A stretch of DNA of 36,620 bases from Branchiostoma floridae (Eukaryota; Chordata; Leptocardii; Amphioxiformes; Branchiostomatidae): assembly GCF_000003815.2 (NCBI RefSeq), contig NC_049984.1, positions 9,899,443-9,936,062 of the forward strand. Reading direction: 5' to 3'. The position numbers and the translations under genes are program-made. The notes under the pieces were generated by a model that saw only the letters and a program-made list of their open reading frames with translations, was not told the origin of the DNA and made no database searches. This document shows positions 10,245 through 23,065 of the stretch, piece by piece (position 1 is the first letter of the stretch; every line of letters starts with the position of its first letter).

Positions 10245-13077
10245 GTAAGCATTCATCTTGATGCACCAGGTGTTGTTTTGTGCTAGTAGTGTGTTGTGAT
10301 TCTGCCCCAGCGCTCGAAAGAAATAGACCTCCCCGCCCGACATGTATGTGTGTGGCAGTGCAATCAGGGCGCGGGATGTTTTTCTAGACCTTGCATACTC
10401 CACTGCATTACAACACCATAATATTGAACCCATAATGCTGACATGTTGATACGGCACAGAGCGTGCTGAGATGGCTCAGTACACTGTATCCTCTTTTAAG
10501 ACTGTTCCTCAGGGAATCAGGTACTAATGTACTGCAAGCAAATTCAATATATCCATTTTATGATGCATTCATATGGTGAATCATTTTTGGTAGGGCAACC
10601 CAAAAAGGCTGTGTTTTCAATTTTTGGCAGCCTTCCCACCATTTTGGGCACATCCGCCTGCTGTTTCCAATATACAGACGGTCTGCCTGGACTGTCAATC
10701 TTTTTGGAGCTATGCGACCTTCTGTTACATTGACCACGCCCCCAAAGCAAAGGCGTCGGCCATAGCTGAACGGGGAACAAGTGGACGTTCTCTGCAGCCT
10801 GCGGTCTTGAGATGCCATCAGACAGGCTGCGGGCCAGCCTACTTGGTTGGCTTCTCAAGGTTTTGGCTTATGGAGGGAGCGTTCTTAGCGCCTCGGTGCT
10901 ACTATGGCTCTTCTTCCGGCGGGACAGACAAGGTTAAAGTCCCACCACGTTGACGGTTTGCCCCGTCTTTGTTTGCAGACTAGCGCAACACTAGCATGTC
11001 TAGGTCGTCCTTTGAGCGCCCTCCCACTTCTGTGACATGACGTAACGGTGTTTTGCCAAACTGCGGATTGGCCTGGACTTCATTGATAGACATAGTTGCC
11101 GTGCCCGCATGACCTCTATCTTGTGTTTGAAGGAATTGGTAAAATTTAACCAGTTAGTTGTTGCCAGGCCTTCTAATAAGCACGGTAGACGGTTCACCTT
11201 CACTCGGTTATTTCGAGTGGTCTGTTTGCACACCATATAAAGCAGCTGTTATCGCACTACCTGTTCGGCATATTCTGCCTCACATAAAATTTACTTCAGC
11301 ATTCTGTCGTTTTTTGTTTGTTTGTTTGCAAAGAACTATAACATCTTTGCCTTTGACATGGTATGGTATGGTCGCCATAAGGTCTTGGTATGGGGTATTC
11401 TACAATCTAATTAGCATTCTTGCAACCATTTCAAGTTTATAGAGGAGAATGATAGGGTGGATAGAAATAGCAATGAAGTACAAAACAAGTTTCCTCACAC
11501 TTCTCGTTGCTATAGCACGCTAGTTTGCAGTAAGATTATGCAACGACTGTGCTGTTGTTGCATGTGCGTGCTATGTTATCGGGGTCATTCCATATCTGTG
11601 GGTCGCAGACTCAGGCTTCGCAAACAACTGACGTCTGAACCTTGAGCTACTTGACAAGGGTACAATGTGCTCCCTGAATGGAGCTGACAGTTGCGATAAA
11701 GTAATTAATAAGAGCATCGGGGTTACATACAGCCCAACAGCCACACTATCTGTCCACGTGTAGAGTTTCGAGAAAGTGTGTCACAGATTCCTGTCACCCA
11801 CACTGCCTACTTTGTCATCATCGTGTTTAGACTTTGACGGCAGCTTGAATGAATGTCCGAGTTGTTAAAAAGAACATATGTAGCCTGTTTCACATACACC
11901 TGTCACCCCTCTCCACAATCCTCTGGTTATATCTGGGTTATGGACGTTGGGTGACCAATGTTGCCTCCCCTCTTTTTGCATAATACTAACGGAACGGCCC
12001 TGATGGTTCTCCGTGCGCACGTACACGTCTGGAATACTGATGCCCTCCCAAAGTGACCGTAAAATTCAAATATACAAAATATGGACCAGGCGGCTACTGG
12101 AAATCCTGGGCGTTTTATTCAAGGAGAAGTAACGTTACAGCATTTTTCCTTAATTGATGGGAAAATGCAATATCCAAATGTGCCCAAAGCATGACAAAAA
12201 TTTTTCTCATAAAATTGATACATGTTTACCACCATCACAAGATTTCTTTCGAGTGGATTGAACGGAATTTGTTTGTAATATTTTATGTTAAGAACGCAGG
12301 TGCAAAGTGGGCGGGCAATAAAACAAGCTGTTGAAATCAAATCATGCCCACCCGATAGCTGACCTGGATTGTAATGGTCCAATTATCCACAGGGAATAGG
12401 CTATTCTTCACTTCCCACCATACCAATTATACTTCGCGTTTAACAACTGGTCATCCGTTAACAGGTTGTTTTTTGTTTTCTTGGTCGTTACAGAAATTTA
12501 CACACCATCGATCTTAGTGTTTTTGTCTGTGTGTGTGTGTGTTAAGGAAAAAATGAGGTCAAGTTCAATTTGTCAATAACAAGGTCATGCACCCCTTTCC
12601 TGAAAATATGCACCTGAACGTTCTATGAAAAGCGATTTGTGCTGCGAATACTAAATAAGTAGGTTAGATGCATATCCGCGGAATTTTTTTATGATACTTG
12701 AGAATTCTCCCATAAAATGGACGGATGTTGTTGTAAGTGCCGTCTCACACACCGCCATTTTTATTTCGTACATGGGTTTGTGATATAGTTCTGCCATCGC
12801 CGACTTGTCATTGCATAAAACATGAAGGATCTACCAAGCCCCATTGTTCTTGTATGTTTTTTTTTTTTTTTGTAGACAAATTTTATGTAGATAAAAGATT
12901 TTTATATCAATATCATTATTAACGTGACTGTATATTGTAGAAGCCTGAAGTTCACACCGCCAAATGCTGGTCAGCTAAAGCTAATTTGGATGAATTTCAG
13001 ACTGTTATTTTTGTACATGTACGCTTGTCTTTCATTCCCCATCCTGTGATATTCACGGTGCAACTTTCACCATCCAG
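10245..13077 (+). other. Intron 1, no further exon recognised
   Basis: A GTAAGC donor and a CATCCAG acceptor bound 2.8 kb of AT-rich sequence. It contains a GT dinucleotide run near 12527-12542 and a run of 15 T at 12857-12871. The segment 10570-10950 is more GC-rich and carries open frames on both strands (10544-10858 minus, 10624-10953 plus), which may be an old repeat insertion I cannot name. Confidence 0.5.
12857..12871 (+). repeat. Poly(T) run
   Basis: Fifteen consecutive T, inside intron 1. Confidence 0.85.
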
Positions 13078-13266
13078 GGAAGGAGGGTGATGACTGGTAC
13101 GAGATCAAGCCAAGAGAAGACGGGGAGGAGGCTAAAGATGGCGTCCCTGATTCCGTGGGAGAAAAAATCCCTCTGACTGATGACGACGAGCACAAGATCC
13201 CTGACGGCGACGCGGACGGGCCCATTGGCGAACCTCCGGATGGGAACGCCAAGAAGCCCAAAGAAG
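13078..13266 (+). CDS. NLR-like gene, exon 2: acidic linker
   Basis: The exon is 189 nt, phase 1 in and phase 1 out: two bases complete the split Gly codon from exon 1, and AAAGAAG|GTACCC ends it. It encodes about 63 residues beginning GKEGDDWYEIKPREDGEEA, very rich in Asp, Glu, Gly and Pro and with no predicted fold. EKIPLTDDDE is a hydrophobic patch in acidic context. Known role: none. Inference: a flexible spacer between the lipid anchor and the rest. The exact phase match to both neighbours is the main support. Confidence 0.75.
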
Positions 13267-14258
13267 GTACCCTTTTTATCCATTTCCTTCATCCGTAATG
13301 TCTCATGATGAATTACTTCACCCACTATTAAAATGATGATGAAAAAAATCACAGATTACAAACTATCCAAAAATCATATCAGTTTCGACATTCAATAATA
13401 TTGTTTCCATTTCCTTCTGTCTTATAAAGACTGGTAACGTTGTAACCAATTTCGTATCTTGTATAGGCGATGCTAAATGGCTTTTGGCAGTTATTAGATT
13501 AACCACGGCAAAGACTTAGAGATGGTGGAGCGGATCTTATCGATAATTCATGTGATAGGAACAAATGGCAAGGATAAAATGATAGCAAGGGAATGAAAAG
13601 TCGTCTAGGTGGTAGAAGGTTGGCGCCACCTAACTCAACCTTATAAACCGAATTCGAAATAGCACGCAATGCGCTTTATTTTATTGTAAACCTAAGGGAA
13701 ATTAGCGTTGATGCCCAAGTCACTTGGCAGTGGTACGCAGTAGTGATCATTCTATCTCAAAATCCATCGTAACATGGTACAGTTAATTTTAGATAAGAAC
13801 AAAACGATCCCAAATTTTACCAATCAGACATAGCAGCCTGCCGATTGGTTGATTATTCTTTAATGATGTACATTTGTCTGGAGGCATTATATTGGTAGTC
13901 ATGCCGACTGAGAACAATCGCCTATAGTTAATAATTTCATCCAACAAATCAATAGGTTTTTCTGTAACTTGAATTAATGAGATTGAAAAAACAACCACTG
14001 CAGGCAATGTGTAGACGTAACGTTTTCTGAAAAAGGCTTCAATTTCGTGTAACGAATGCTGATAGAAAACGAAAAAAGACAAATGCGCCGTATTTGGAAA
14101 ATTCAATTCGCCCATCCGCTGACCCATAGCGACCAAACGGGATTGGAAGACATCCAAGTGTAGGACGTGCCTGAAAGATGTTGACCTTTGCAAGGTGGTA
14201 AATTTGAAAAGCCCAAAAGGCGAATTACATCGGGCATTCCTGTCGTACATATTCTCTA

Positions 14259-14600
14259 CCAAGAAGTAGTCGTAGGTGGGTCATGTCAGGGGCGCTGTAA
14301 GGAGGATATTTCAAAGTCGACAGTGAGAGCCTGAAAAAGGCACCAAGAGATGTAATGAAAAAATGACCGTTTACAAAATAAATGTAGACCATTCAAAACG
14401 CTGTAGTCGTAAATACATGTACAGTATCATGGACCAAGAAGTTGTCGTATGTGGGCCATGTCAGGGGCGCTGTAAGGATGATTTTTCAAAGTCGACAGTG
14501 AGAGCCTGAAAAAAATGCAAAGAGATGATAGGAAAAAAATGGCCGTTTACAAAATAAGTGTAGACCATTTAAAACGTTGTAGTCATAAATACAGCAGCAT
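14259..14600 (+). repeat. Tandem duplication, about 175-bp unit, two copies
   Basis: The unit beginning CCAAGAAGTAGTCGTA at 14259 recurs at 14434 with scattered substitutions. Shared blocks include GTCAGGGGCGCTGTAAGGA, TTTCAAAGTCGACAGTGAG and CCGTTTACAAAATAA. The divergence indicates an old duplication. No coding function is seen. Confidence 0.85.
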
Positions 14601-16350
14601 CGACCTAACGACGAGAAGACATTGCCGCGCAGTGATTTGAGGTGCGCAGCACTTTGCATGGCTATGTGCTGTTTGATTATGATGTGGATGAAAGGCGGCT
14701 ACGCCTCTATATCGATGGGGATAATTATCAAGCAGATCCATCCGTCAAAGTCGTAGATGTAGTCAAAGGCTTTCAATGATAACCGTAATGTGTTTATCCT
14801 CCCGAAACCAAGAGATTACCGATATTTGACAATCTGCGATACCGAAAAATATAGCATCGTGTCAGAAAAGGTGCTCCTTGAAAGCAATTTATAGACTTGG
14901 CAAGGTTTGCGATATCCGATTTCAACATGGCGTGTGCGACCTTAGCGAAAAAGAGAATCGCGATTTATTGATTAAACATCGTTCTCCCTTGAGAGAATTT
15001 CACGCTTGTTTTATGAGAGAATTCTTCTGTCGCCTGGAACAGCACGAAGGGAACAGTCTGGTTGTTAATTTATGACATTGAAAATATTAATGACGATTAC
15101 GAGGATGATCATAGAAAAGGCGTATCGGGAAAGGATGCCATGTATTTTCGGGTAGCTTAAAAATCATTGGAAACACAGTTTAGCGTCATTAGATCTCGTG
15201 CAAGTCTGTGCATCGCTGATTTTGATGATTGCGGCCCATAGATCTCCCGTTATGGAACGTCACGCCACTCCCGGAGGGGCAACATGCGACGCTCGCTGAA
15301 TACTTAATTACCTGTTTAAAGCAATTCACGTGCGCTATTCGATACAATCCATTGCCATAATCGTCTCCCTGATATATTCTAATGTAACTTGCATGTATTA
15401 ATCTCAAACCAATCATTTACAAATTTGTGTGTATATTTCAGATTACGAGCTAAGTATACAATAAATATGACTGTGACCGTGATATTTCGATAGGAATCAA
15501 ATTTGGATTGACGTTTGCGGATTGTTGCGAAGTGATGTGACGTGTGTCTAACCTATAGACCCAGACAGGTATTCCGTGTTGGATCTAGTCTTGCAATCCA
15601 CACACGCGCGTGACATTTAACAACCAGGCGATGGGAAGTTGCAGAATTGAGGGACATTTCAACGTTTATACGTGGGAAGGCATCTGAGTCTGAAAACTAG
15701 GTCTGGGGTAGTTCCTTAAAAAAAGCAAACATTTGCGACAATACAACAGAACATCGGTAATCTACAGTAGGAGGAAATTGAGCATAAATTGTGTATTGAC
15801 CTTCGTGGATAGAATACGTAATTACTTTGGCAATATCAGAGAATTTATCCCTAATCTAGAGAAAACACCCTGCAAATCTGAAATAGATAGGGAACTAGAG
15901 CGAATGTTAAATCAACAAGCTAGGCTTGTATTCCCTCGGGTCCATGCACGCCTGTCTTCTGCTATCTCCGTCTATGGATGAAGGTCACGCTGTACACTCC
16001 TGGTGTGCTGCTTTATTTTTTAGACAAATAGATGCCCCTTGCCCACGGGCCATATTACCATGATTTAAAGTTACAAAAAGAGAAGGAAATACTGCTTTTA
16101 CCAAATGTAGATGCGCCACGTTCCGTTAGTTTAATAGCCGCCGGTGTTTTAGGATCGGTTCAAGTTTTGTGTCTCTTATTATTTCTCGGTGAAATGAACA
16201 GGCGTCGCCACGTACGATAGGTAACATGTCAAAGGGAGACACGGTAGAGAGCATTTGATGGTGTCTAATTGCTATTCGCTATTCGGTATTTGGTCTGTTC
16301 AATTTGTTTTCTATGTTGATTGACAGCAAAAGATATAGGACAACCTGCTT

Positions 16351-16750
16351 ATTATATTTATTTATTTATTTGCAGATCCATGCCCGTAGGCTAATTGCAA
16401 TGATACAGACAGTGAAAAGTAACAAGTGTCTATTCTAAATACACACACGTCAGCTATCTATGTACATGCTTCTACTTTCTTTACTGGGTGGTTTGACTTC
16501 TTATTTGGAGGCACTGGCTGATGAAAAGTCCCACTTCTTTAATGATTAGTGGGTTCTGTGATTTTAACAGAAATATAGATTTTTTGAGGTCTACTAACTG
16601 GTGAAAAGTTGGAAATATTGTTTTGATTGTGTCAAAAAGGTTGTTTCTTTCGTCCTCATAATGGGGGCAGTTACATATAAAATGTATTTTATTATAATAT
16701 GTAAAAGTTGACGTGTTGGGATAGTGTGGGAGAACGGAGTCTTTTTGTTA
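16351..16750 (-). mobile_element. LINE 3' end, RT C-terminus plus AAAT tail
   Basis: On the minus strand an 88-codon open frame runs from 16747 to the stop at 16481-16483. It includes NKIHFICNCPHYEDERNNLF, the pattern HFxCxCPxYxxxRxxLF found at the C-terminus of LINE (CR1/L2/Jockey-type) reverse-transcriptase ORFs. About 105 nt of 3' UTR and an AAAT repeat tail (16351-16373 read in reverse) follow, giving the expected 3' end. Upstream the frame meets a stop at 16748-16750, so the copy is 5'-truncated or decayed. It lies antisense in intron 2. Confidence 0.72.
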
Positions 16751-18821
16751 TATCCAACAACAAACAAACGAGTAGAGAACGTGTTGTCAGTATCACAGAC
16801 AATGTTTACCACCAAATTTGAAGGATTTTCTTCTTTGTGTAGAGTCAAAAGCACGTCGTCGGTTTCCACGACCCCGCTTAGAGTTTGCAAGCGTTTGTCC
16901 TTGGTTTGACGTCGAAGTCCGATAAGCAGTAGTCACAACCAAGGTGTACTAGGGGCGCTTAGGAAGTCCCCTGGTGTGTGGAGAGAGATCTGAAGCCCGA
17001 TTGATGTCTCCTCAGACACCAGCCATAAAGATAATGGCAAATCTTAATGTGCATTTCGGGAACATTCCAATCTAGCTCGGTGAAGAAAATCAGGCTCTCT
17101 TCTGCACATTTGAACAAAATTTATTAAAGGGTCAACAATTCATACAAGTAGATTTTAGAGCTTTATAAACGTCAGTTCGTCATCAAACGAAGAACAAAGT
17201 ATCTTTGTAGTATCAGTGTAAGTCTGTCCAAATTTTCCCAAGTCGAACACTTCCATGACGTTTCATTATATATTGACCCTAAAATCTAGCTAGATTCCTA
17301 CGTTCTATTGTAACAGCATGATGTCTGTTGTATATGCAAAACGTGAAATAAAGGTGAAATTTACCGACGCATATACAAGTGCAGAAATATCAAACGAACG
17401 TATAAAAATGTTAACAACAACTGCGTGCGTATAGAATACCTTGAAGTGCCCCCAAGAACTTACTAGTTGCCAGTCGCGGGCTTTTCGGGTCACCTTTATG
17501 AATCATCCCTGCTGACAGGAATGTTTTGAAAGCACTCCAGACTGTTTCGTCGTTATGGTTACAAGTTCAAACCTTTGTACGTTTGACCCGGCAGTGAAGT
17601 ATGTGACCTACACGCAGGCATATGTATCAACAGATGAAGGCTATATAATTTGAGCTGAAACGCTTCACATCTGGGAAGCAGATCAACTGTCATTAACATT
17701 CCAACTCAGTATGTTCAGAAAATGAGTCTCAAATGCCTACTGTCAAACATATCTGAAAGCAATTCACTGGCATAAATGATCATAATCCTGCTAATGCCGT
17801 AAAGCCGTAACTGCCTATCAAAACTTACAGTTTAGGCGTTGGTGTTATCGTCTAATCGTTTCAACGTTATGGGTACGAGTAATTGACTCCCTGATATATG
17901 CTACAGTCTAATCATGAAAAACTAATATCTTTAATCTGAGATATTCAGCGATATCATTGATTTTGTCTTGCCAGAATTGATAACTATGTATTGTGTGTAG
18001 TCGTTTTAGCACATACATTTCCATATATGTTTATATTTTTTATAAAGGTACTGATCTTTTGCTGATGATGTTATTGATATTGATGAATGATATATTTGTA
18101 TGATGTGCAGTTTGTGATGACGCTGCCGTGACGTATGAGCCGTATTTGTGACGTGTCAGTCGTGTTTGTGTCGTGGTGGTCGTGTTCCTTTCCTATTTTT
18201 GCACTGTTGACATTTGGTGATATTTGGCTAATCTTGATTTGATACGTATTTTAGCCACCTTTTGCAGCAGATCAAAAAGCATTGCAATCAAACCACGCCT
18301 CATCGTGACGTGTTGTGTACTTGATTTATTCTTTCAGCAACCTTACCACTCCATTGTTTGATTGATTCATTTCCAAGAAATGCAAAACATACACTCCCTC
18401 ATTCCCATGAGATTGTTGTAACATGACCACGATCGAGCCAACAAACAACGACTGAGATAACTAACACCAGTACTATTGAATTACTAGGCATGATTGAGAA
18501 CTGTAGGAAAACTTTCAAACTCCTGACTTCAATGTCTCATGATTCCTCATGGTAATTGTGAAAAAGTTAATACATAGAGTAGAAGAGGTGAACGTACAAA
18601 AGGAAACAGAAAAAGTACAAATGGATATTAGTGGCACATCTCGTATCAATGAACCCAGTAGCTTCAATATTCACAATGCACTTTATGCTAAAGTAAATTG
18701 AGCACCTCTAGACAATTACGTACCACCAACCATGTAGCATGAGAGCTAAAGTAGCTACCAGCACTGCTGTGTGGTGGTTTGAAGCCGATGAGTGCTGGAG
18801 GTTTCCTCCTTCTCCTTTCAG

Positions 18822-19526
18822 GGGACGCCGGCTTCCCCAGCAACGGCAAGGTTCCGAAGCACACTACAGGGTCACAGACAGATCTAACCTTGCCGACCTC
18901 TGACGACGCTGACACAGAAGAGGACCGGCCTCTTCTACAGGCTGCCGGGGACAAACGCCCCAAACGGCCCAAACAAAGCGACGAAACACAGACCGACTTC
19001 GACGACCTCGATCCTAGTCTAAGTCCTAGTCCGTTGAAAGATTTCAAATTTGTCGATGATTACTCCCCGAAAGATGAAAGTGGGCTACCGGGCAGTAGGC
19101 CCGCCGAGCCCAGACCTCAAAGTAGCGATTTTTACCGTGTCAGGGAAGGGCCAGCAAAATACCGACCGGCGTCTTACCTGATTGCTGTAGGAGCGAAGGA
19201 TGAAGATGCAGAGGGTCCAAAGGAGGGACAGCCCGACCAAGGAGACGCGACCGATGGCAGGATGCCCTCGGACGAGGCCGGTAATGGCCAGACGTCCCCC
19301 AGTCGTATGGGCGGTGCAGTGCCATCTGTACAGTCCGACGACAGTGGGGTTCAGCTGGACGACGCCGGGAACCTCCATCCGCCAGGTACAACTCTGAGGA
19401 CCATCACGAGAGAAACATATGAATACCGAGTGAGTGGAGTGAAGAGGGCAGCTTGGTTCAAGGGAGAGGCTGCGCCGGAGGACGGCAAGGGAGAAGCTGG
19501 AAAACCCATTGACAAAACTGGAGAAG
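18822..19526 (+). CDS. NLR-like gene, exon 3: disordered region with QTD motifs
   Basis: 705 nt, phase 1 in and out (TTCTCCTTTCAG|GGGAC to GGAGAAG|GTAAGA), about 235 residues. It is rich in Asp, Glu, Ser, Pro and Gly and probably intrinsically disordered. Visible short motifs are GSQTDL (18869-18886), ETQTDFDDLD (from 18983) and the acidic dileucine EEDRPLL between them. QT-centred motifs resemble the TQT anchor bound by dynein light chain LC8; [DE]xxxLL motifs bind AP clathrin adaptors. Both are hypotheses from motif pattern only. No domain fold is recognised. Codons before 18822 are intronic and should not be included even though the frame stays open. Confidence 0.8.
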
Positions 19527-19864
19527 GTAAGACTCCCTGACCCCACACCTACCCTTAGGATCTCAGCCCACTCCTTTCTAAGCCACCCTCTTTCTTCTCT
19601 TTATGTAAATCAGGGAATCGGTAATACAGTCACAATTGCTAACACAACCAAATGAAAGCTACCAAACGTGACAAAAGCAACAAGTGCCATATATATGTAC
19701 CTAATATAGGTCTAGGGATGCTACTCTAGCAAAGCGTCACACATACTGTATAATAGATAGCCGACGATAACATATAACAATTTCAATATACCACCAAAAT
19801 CAAGGACATAACTCCTCGTGCCAAACATTTCTAACCGAAGTGCCATATTAGTACTTAATATTAG
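19527..19864 (+). other. Intron 3, short
   Basis: 338 bp from GTAAGACTCC to a proposed acceptor AATATTAG at 19864. TTCTAAC near 19830 is a good branch-point match about 30 nt upstream. The pyrimidine tract is poor. Other AGs at 19898 and 19912 have better tracts but would break phase with exon 3. Confidence 0.45.
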
Positions 19865-22800
19865 TTAATACTGTTTACTCTTTTCAAATGTTTGATAGCA
19901 CTACTTACCCACAGCATGGTCTAACTCGCATCTGGAATAATGACGACGGCGAGTACGAATCCAACTTTCGTTCCATCACAGGTGTCGGTGACACAAGTGG
20001 CGACGAAGGTCGCCCACCTCCTCGGAAGCAAACCGATGGAACACAGACCGACTTCGACGCTGTCGAACCCATTAGTCTTAGCGATGAATCTTTGCTAAAG
20101 AGCCACGACAAGGTCCCCAGCGATCCGGACAAAGTACACCAGTATCAAGGCCTAGCACAGAAACTCACCCGTGCTTATCTAGAATCAGAAGGGCGCCAAC
20201 AGAATGACGACGCACAGGGATTGAGTACATCAGATGAGAGTTGGTACACACCTGAGACAGAATTTTACCCGTCATCCGGAGGAGAGCAGGGTTTACCTTT
20301 CTATGACGCATCATATACCTCCCCTGCAAAGCGGTCTTCCACGCCAAAACGGTCACCGAGTTCCGGTGAAGCTTCTCTATTAGACGACGACGTTTCTGGT
20401 GGGGGGAAGCCTACACCCGAAACGGGTATGTTAGGTGTAGGAAAACGCAAGAGTCAACAAGCCGACCAAGTACCTTCTGATGACACCTCTGAGCCGAGAA
20501 CCAGGCATATACCTCGAGACAAAGGACCATCGCAGAAAAGTACTGGCGGGTCACAAACCGACCTCAATGAACTTGAACTCAGTCGAGTTGCGTGGGGAAT
20601 AAAAGTGGATGATGGCGACCAACGTGCGGCTAGATCTGACGATGATGAAGAAACGCCAGATAAAGTGACAAGCGGTCATGGTAGACCAGCTGCCAATGAA
20701 GATGAACAAAGGAAAGATCAAGGTAGACCAGCTGCCACTGGGGATGGCCAAAAGAAAGGTAAAGTGGATCGGTATGGTATAGTGAAGATAGAGACCTCTG
20801 TGAGAAGAGAATACTCAGGCCCGGATGGCATCGGGGGTGCAGAAGAGCAAAGACCAGGCGAAACAGATGAAATCCGGCACCCTGACATCCATGAAAAGGC
20901 GGTACAAGGGAAAGACCGCGTGCAGGATGGCAGCAGGCCCACGGATACGGAAACGGGACGTGAACAAAGACCTGACTCAGATGAATTTGACAAGCCACTT
21001 GCAGGATCAGGGGTACGACTTGTCAAACAAACGACCACAGTAAGAGTTGAACGGAAAGCACAGCCATTACTTCTCACACAATCGAGTGCGCAAACTGAAT
21101 TTGATGACAAAGTACTTGAAGACTACCTCGGACTACGACATGGGGCGTTGAAGCATGCTGGCCCAGAAGAGGGCAGTACTGGACGGGGCGGTGAAGATGA
21201 GAAAAGTGGTCTCCCCGCTGGGGAAAGGCTGGACATTCACGACCAATTGGGCCCTGTAGACGGTAGGTCAGGTTTGGACGATGTTGAAGGTCGTTCCGTA
21301 ATGAAACATCGACCACAAGGTAACGCTGACCTTCGTGACAAGGCCGATACTGATCAAAGGAAGCAACAACTTGACCACAGACTTGCCGCAGACGGAAGAA
21401 CGCCACTGCAAGACAGTGGCCAAGCAAGACCGTCCGCTGATGAACACCTGCCACCATCTTCAGCTCGGGTCGCCGATTATCGCGGCCCTGTTTCCGAAGA
21501 AGAGGGTCTTGACCCCGACAGTTCTGATAGAATAGGAGGGCAACTTGCAAAGAGATTACAGAGGGATATGAGAGCCGAGCAAGGCGTGGACCAATATGGC
21601 GAACCAATCATGGATCCGAGCGCCTCTCAACAAGGTAAACTCAAGCAATACGGCCAGTCGACAACTGGAGACTCAGGACCAATCATTTATGGCTTGCCTA
21701 ACAGAGATGGATCAGGGGGCATTGTCAATCAGTATGGAAGGCCACTTGTTGAGGACGTACATGCGGATGAAAGAAAATATGCTCAAATCCATCCTTCAAT
21801 GTACGAAAAGAAGGGTTCAACAACATCAGAGGACGCTTTACGTAGCCCACTGGGAAAAGACGAATCATTGAAAGGGCAACTGGGCCGACCTCATGGCCCG
21901 CTTACCTCGGAACAAGATGTTAGGCAAGCAAGTGGGGTCATAACAGGCAGAGGATTAAAGCAACTTGCCTTCGACCTTCATGGTCGTCCAATAGATGAAC
22001 TACACCCAGACTACGGACGCCTCCCAAGTGATAGGAACTCCAAGGCATGTCAAGCTGGCGTCTCAGTAACTAGGCTTTTGCGAGACTATGACTACAAAGT
22101 TTATGGTAGACCGATGGGAACTGCGATTCTGACAGACGACGGTAGAATCGAAGGTATAGCAGCAACGATATCCCCAGGAAAAGAGGGAGCAACCTTGACG
22201 GAAGCTGACAGGTCGGATGTTACAGGTCCATCGCGACAGTCAGCCGAAAGTATCACGTCAAAGGAACCAGCCAAACAGCCACGGGATGCAGACGAGGTAC
22301 ATCCGTCCAAGCGACCAAGTATATTAGATGAACTTGACAGCATGATGGCCAAGGCAAATGCAGCTCTCAGCAGCGCCGAAAGACGTCTTTCGGAATTACA
22401 AACTGACGATCAAGAACCCCCAACGGATGACTCCACAGAGCAGCAGCATCCACGTGATTCTGGTGATCAGGATCTGTCAAGGCCTCCAACCGAGTTCACG
22501 GGTGCAGCCGGAAAGGGTGCCCCATCTCATTCTACCACCAAGGATAAACCTCGACAACAAGTCGAGCCACTGTCCGAGTTTGCCCAAGGGAAAGGCGTAC
22601 GACGACATGGAGAGACTGATTCTAAAGACGGTGCACGGGAAATAGCCAATGCCGACCTTGCTTCACCAATCGCAGGTGATGTAGCTACAGATCGCGAACC
22701 TTACACGCCTTCGTCACCTGCAGACGTAGCCAGTAGCGGCGCGGGAGAGTCAGAGACGGATGACTCTATTATTGGCACCCCTCCTGATGCCGTTGGAAAA

Positions 22801-23065
22801 GACCAAGAATACAAGAAGAGTGACTATCGTGTTAGAACACCTACCAGTCCGTTTTCCTCGACGAACGTTGTTGGTAAACAAATAAGCAGCCGCGGAGCGG
22901 CGGACGCTGGCCCTCCGCATGAGACTAAATACGGGTACATCAGCCCAAAAGAAGAATCTCCAAAAGATAAGAGAACCCCCTCTCCTGGCGTTGTCCAAGT
23001 GCTAGATGCTTCCTTGACCGCCAGCGGAGACCGAACAACAGAACGATCTGGTCGGGAAGTGATTC
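19865..23065 (+). CDS. NLR-like gene, exon 4: giant disordered exon with QTD and YGRP motifs
   Basis: A 3.2-kb open frame. With acceptor 19864 and the consensus donor ATTC|GTAAGT at 23065 it is 3,201 nt, phase 1 at both ends, so it can be skipped without a frameshift (exon 3 joins directly to exon 5). It encodes about 1,067 residues, highly charged and Gly/Pro/Ser/Gln-rich, with no globular domain recognised. Motifs: GTQTDFDAVE (20038), GSQTDLNELE (20548), SAQTEFDDK (21085), and a run of [YH]G[RE]P-type motifs between about 20685 and 22125 (QYGEP, QYGRP, LHGRP, VYGRP). The only helix-like part is near 22320-22400 (DELDSMMAKANAALSSAERR). The frame continues past the donor to TAA at 23155-23157, so intron retention would give a C-terminus ending RGPRFI. 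The left border is the least certain junction of the gene. Confidence 0.7.

Larger units (their letters stand above)
13267..18821 (+). other. Intron 2 with repeats and unexplained open frames
   Basis: 5.6 kb between GTACCC and TTCTCCTTTCAG. It holds a 175-bp tandem duplication (14259-14600) and a minus-strand LINE fragment (16351-16750), listed separately. Open frames at 13789-14262 (minus, 157 codons), 14878-15075, 15733-15981 and 16032-16220 lack splice sites and recognisable domains; the last ends in a hydrophobic stretch followed by a basic tail. Three TGACGT (CRE half-site) motifs lie near 18130-18310. Confidence 0.5.

Noticed and set aside
10544-10953. Overlapping frames in intron 1 as an extra exon
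   Set aside because: More GC-rich than its surroundings but no acceptor/donor pair gives a phase-1 symmetric exon; possibly an old repeat.
13789-14262. 157-codon minus-strand frame as a gene
   Set aside because: Frames of this length are expected once or twice by chance in this window; no domain, splice sites or UTR signals are seen.
16594-16890. 98-codon minus-strand frame beginning MQTLSGVV as the coding frame of the LINE
   Set aside because: The neighbouring frame carries the recognisable HFICNCPHYEDER pattern and ends just before the LINE 3' tail; the longer frame has no such motif.
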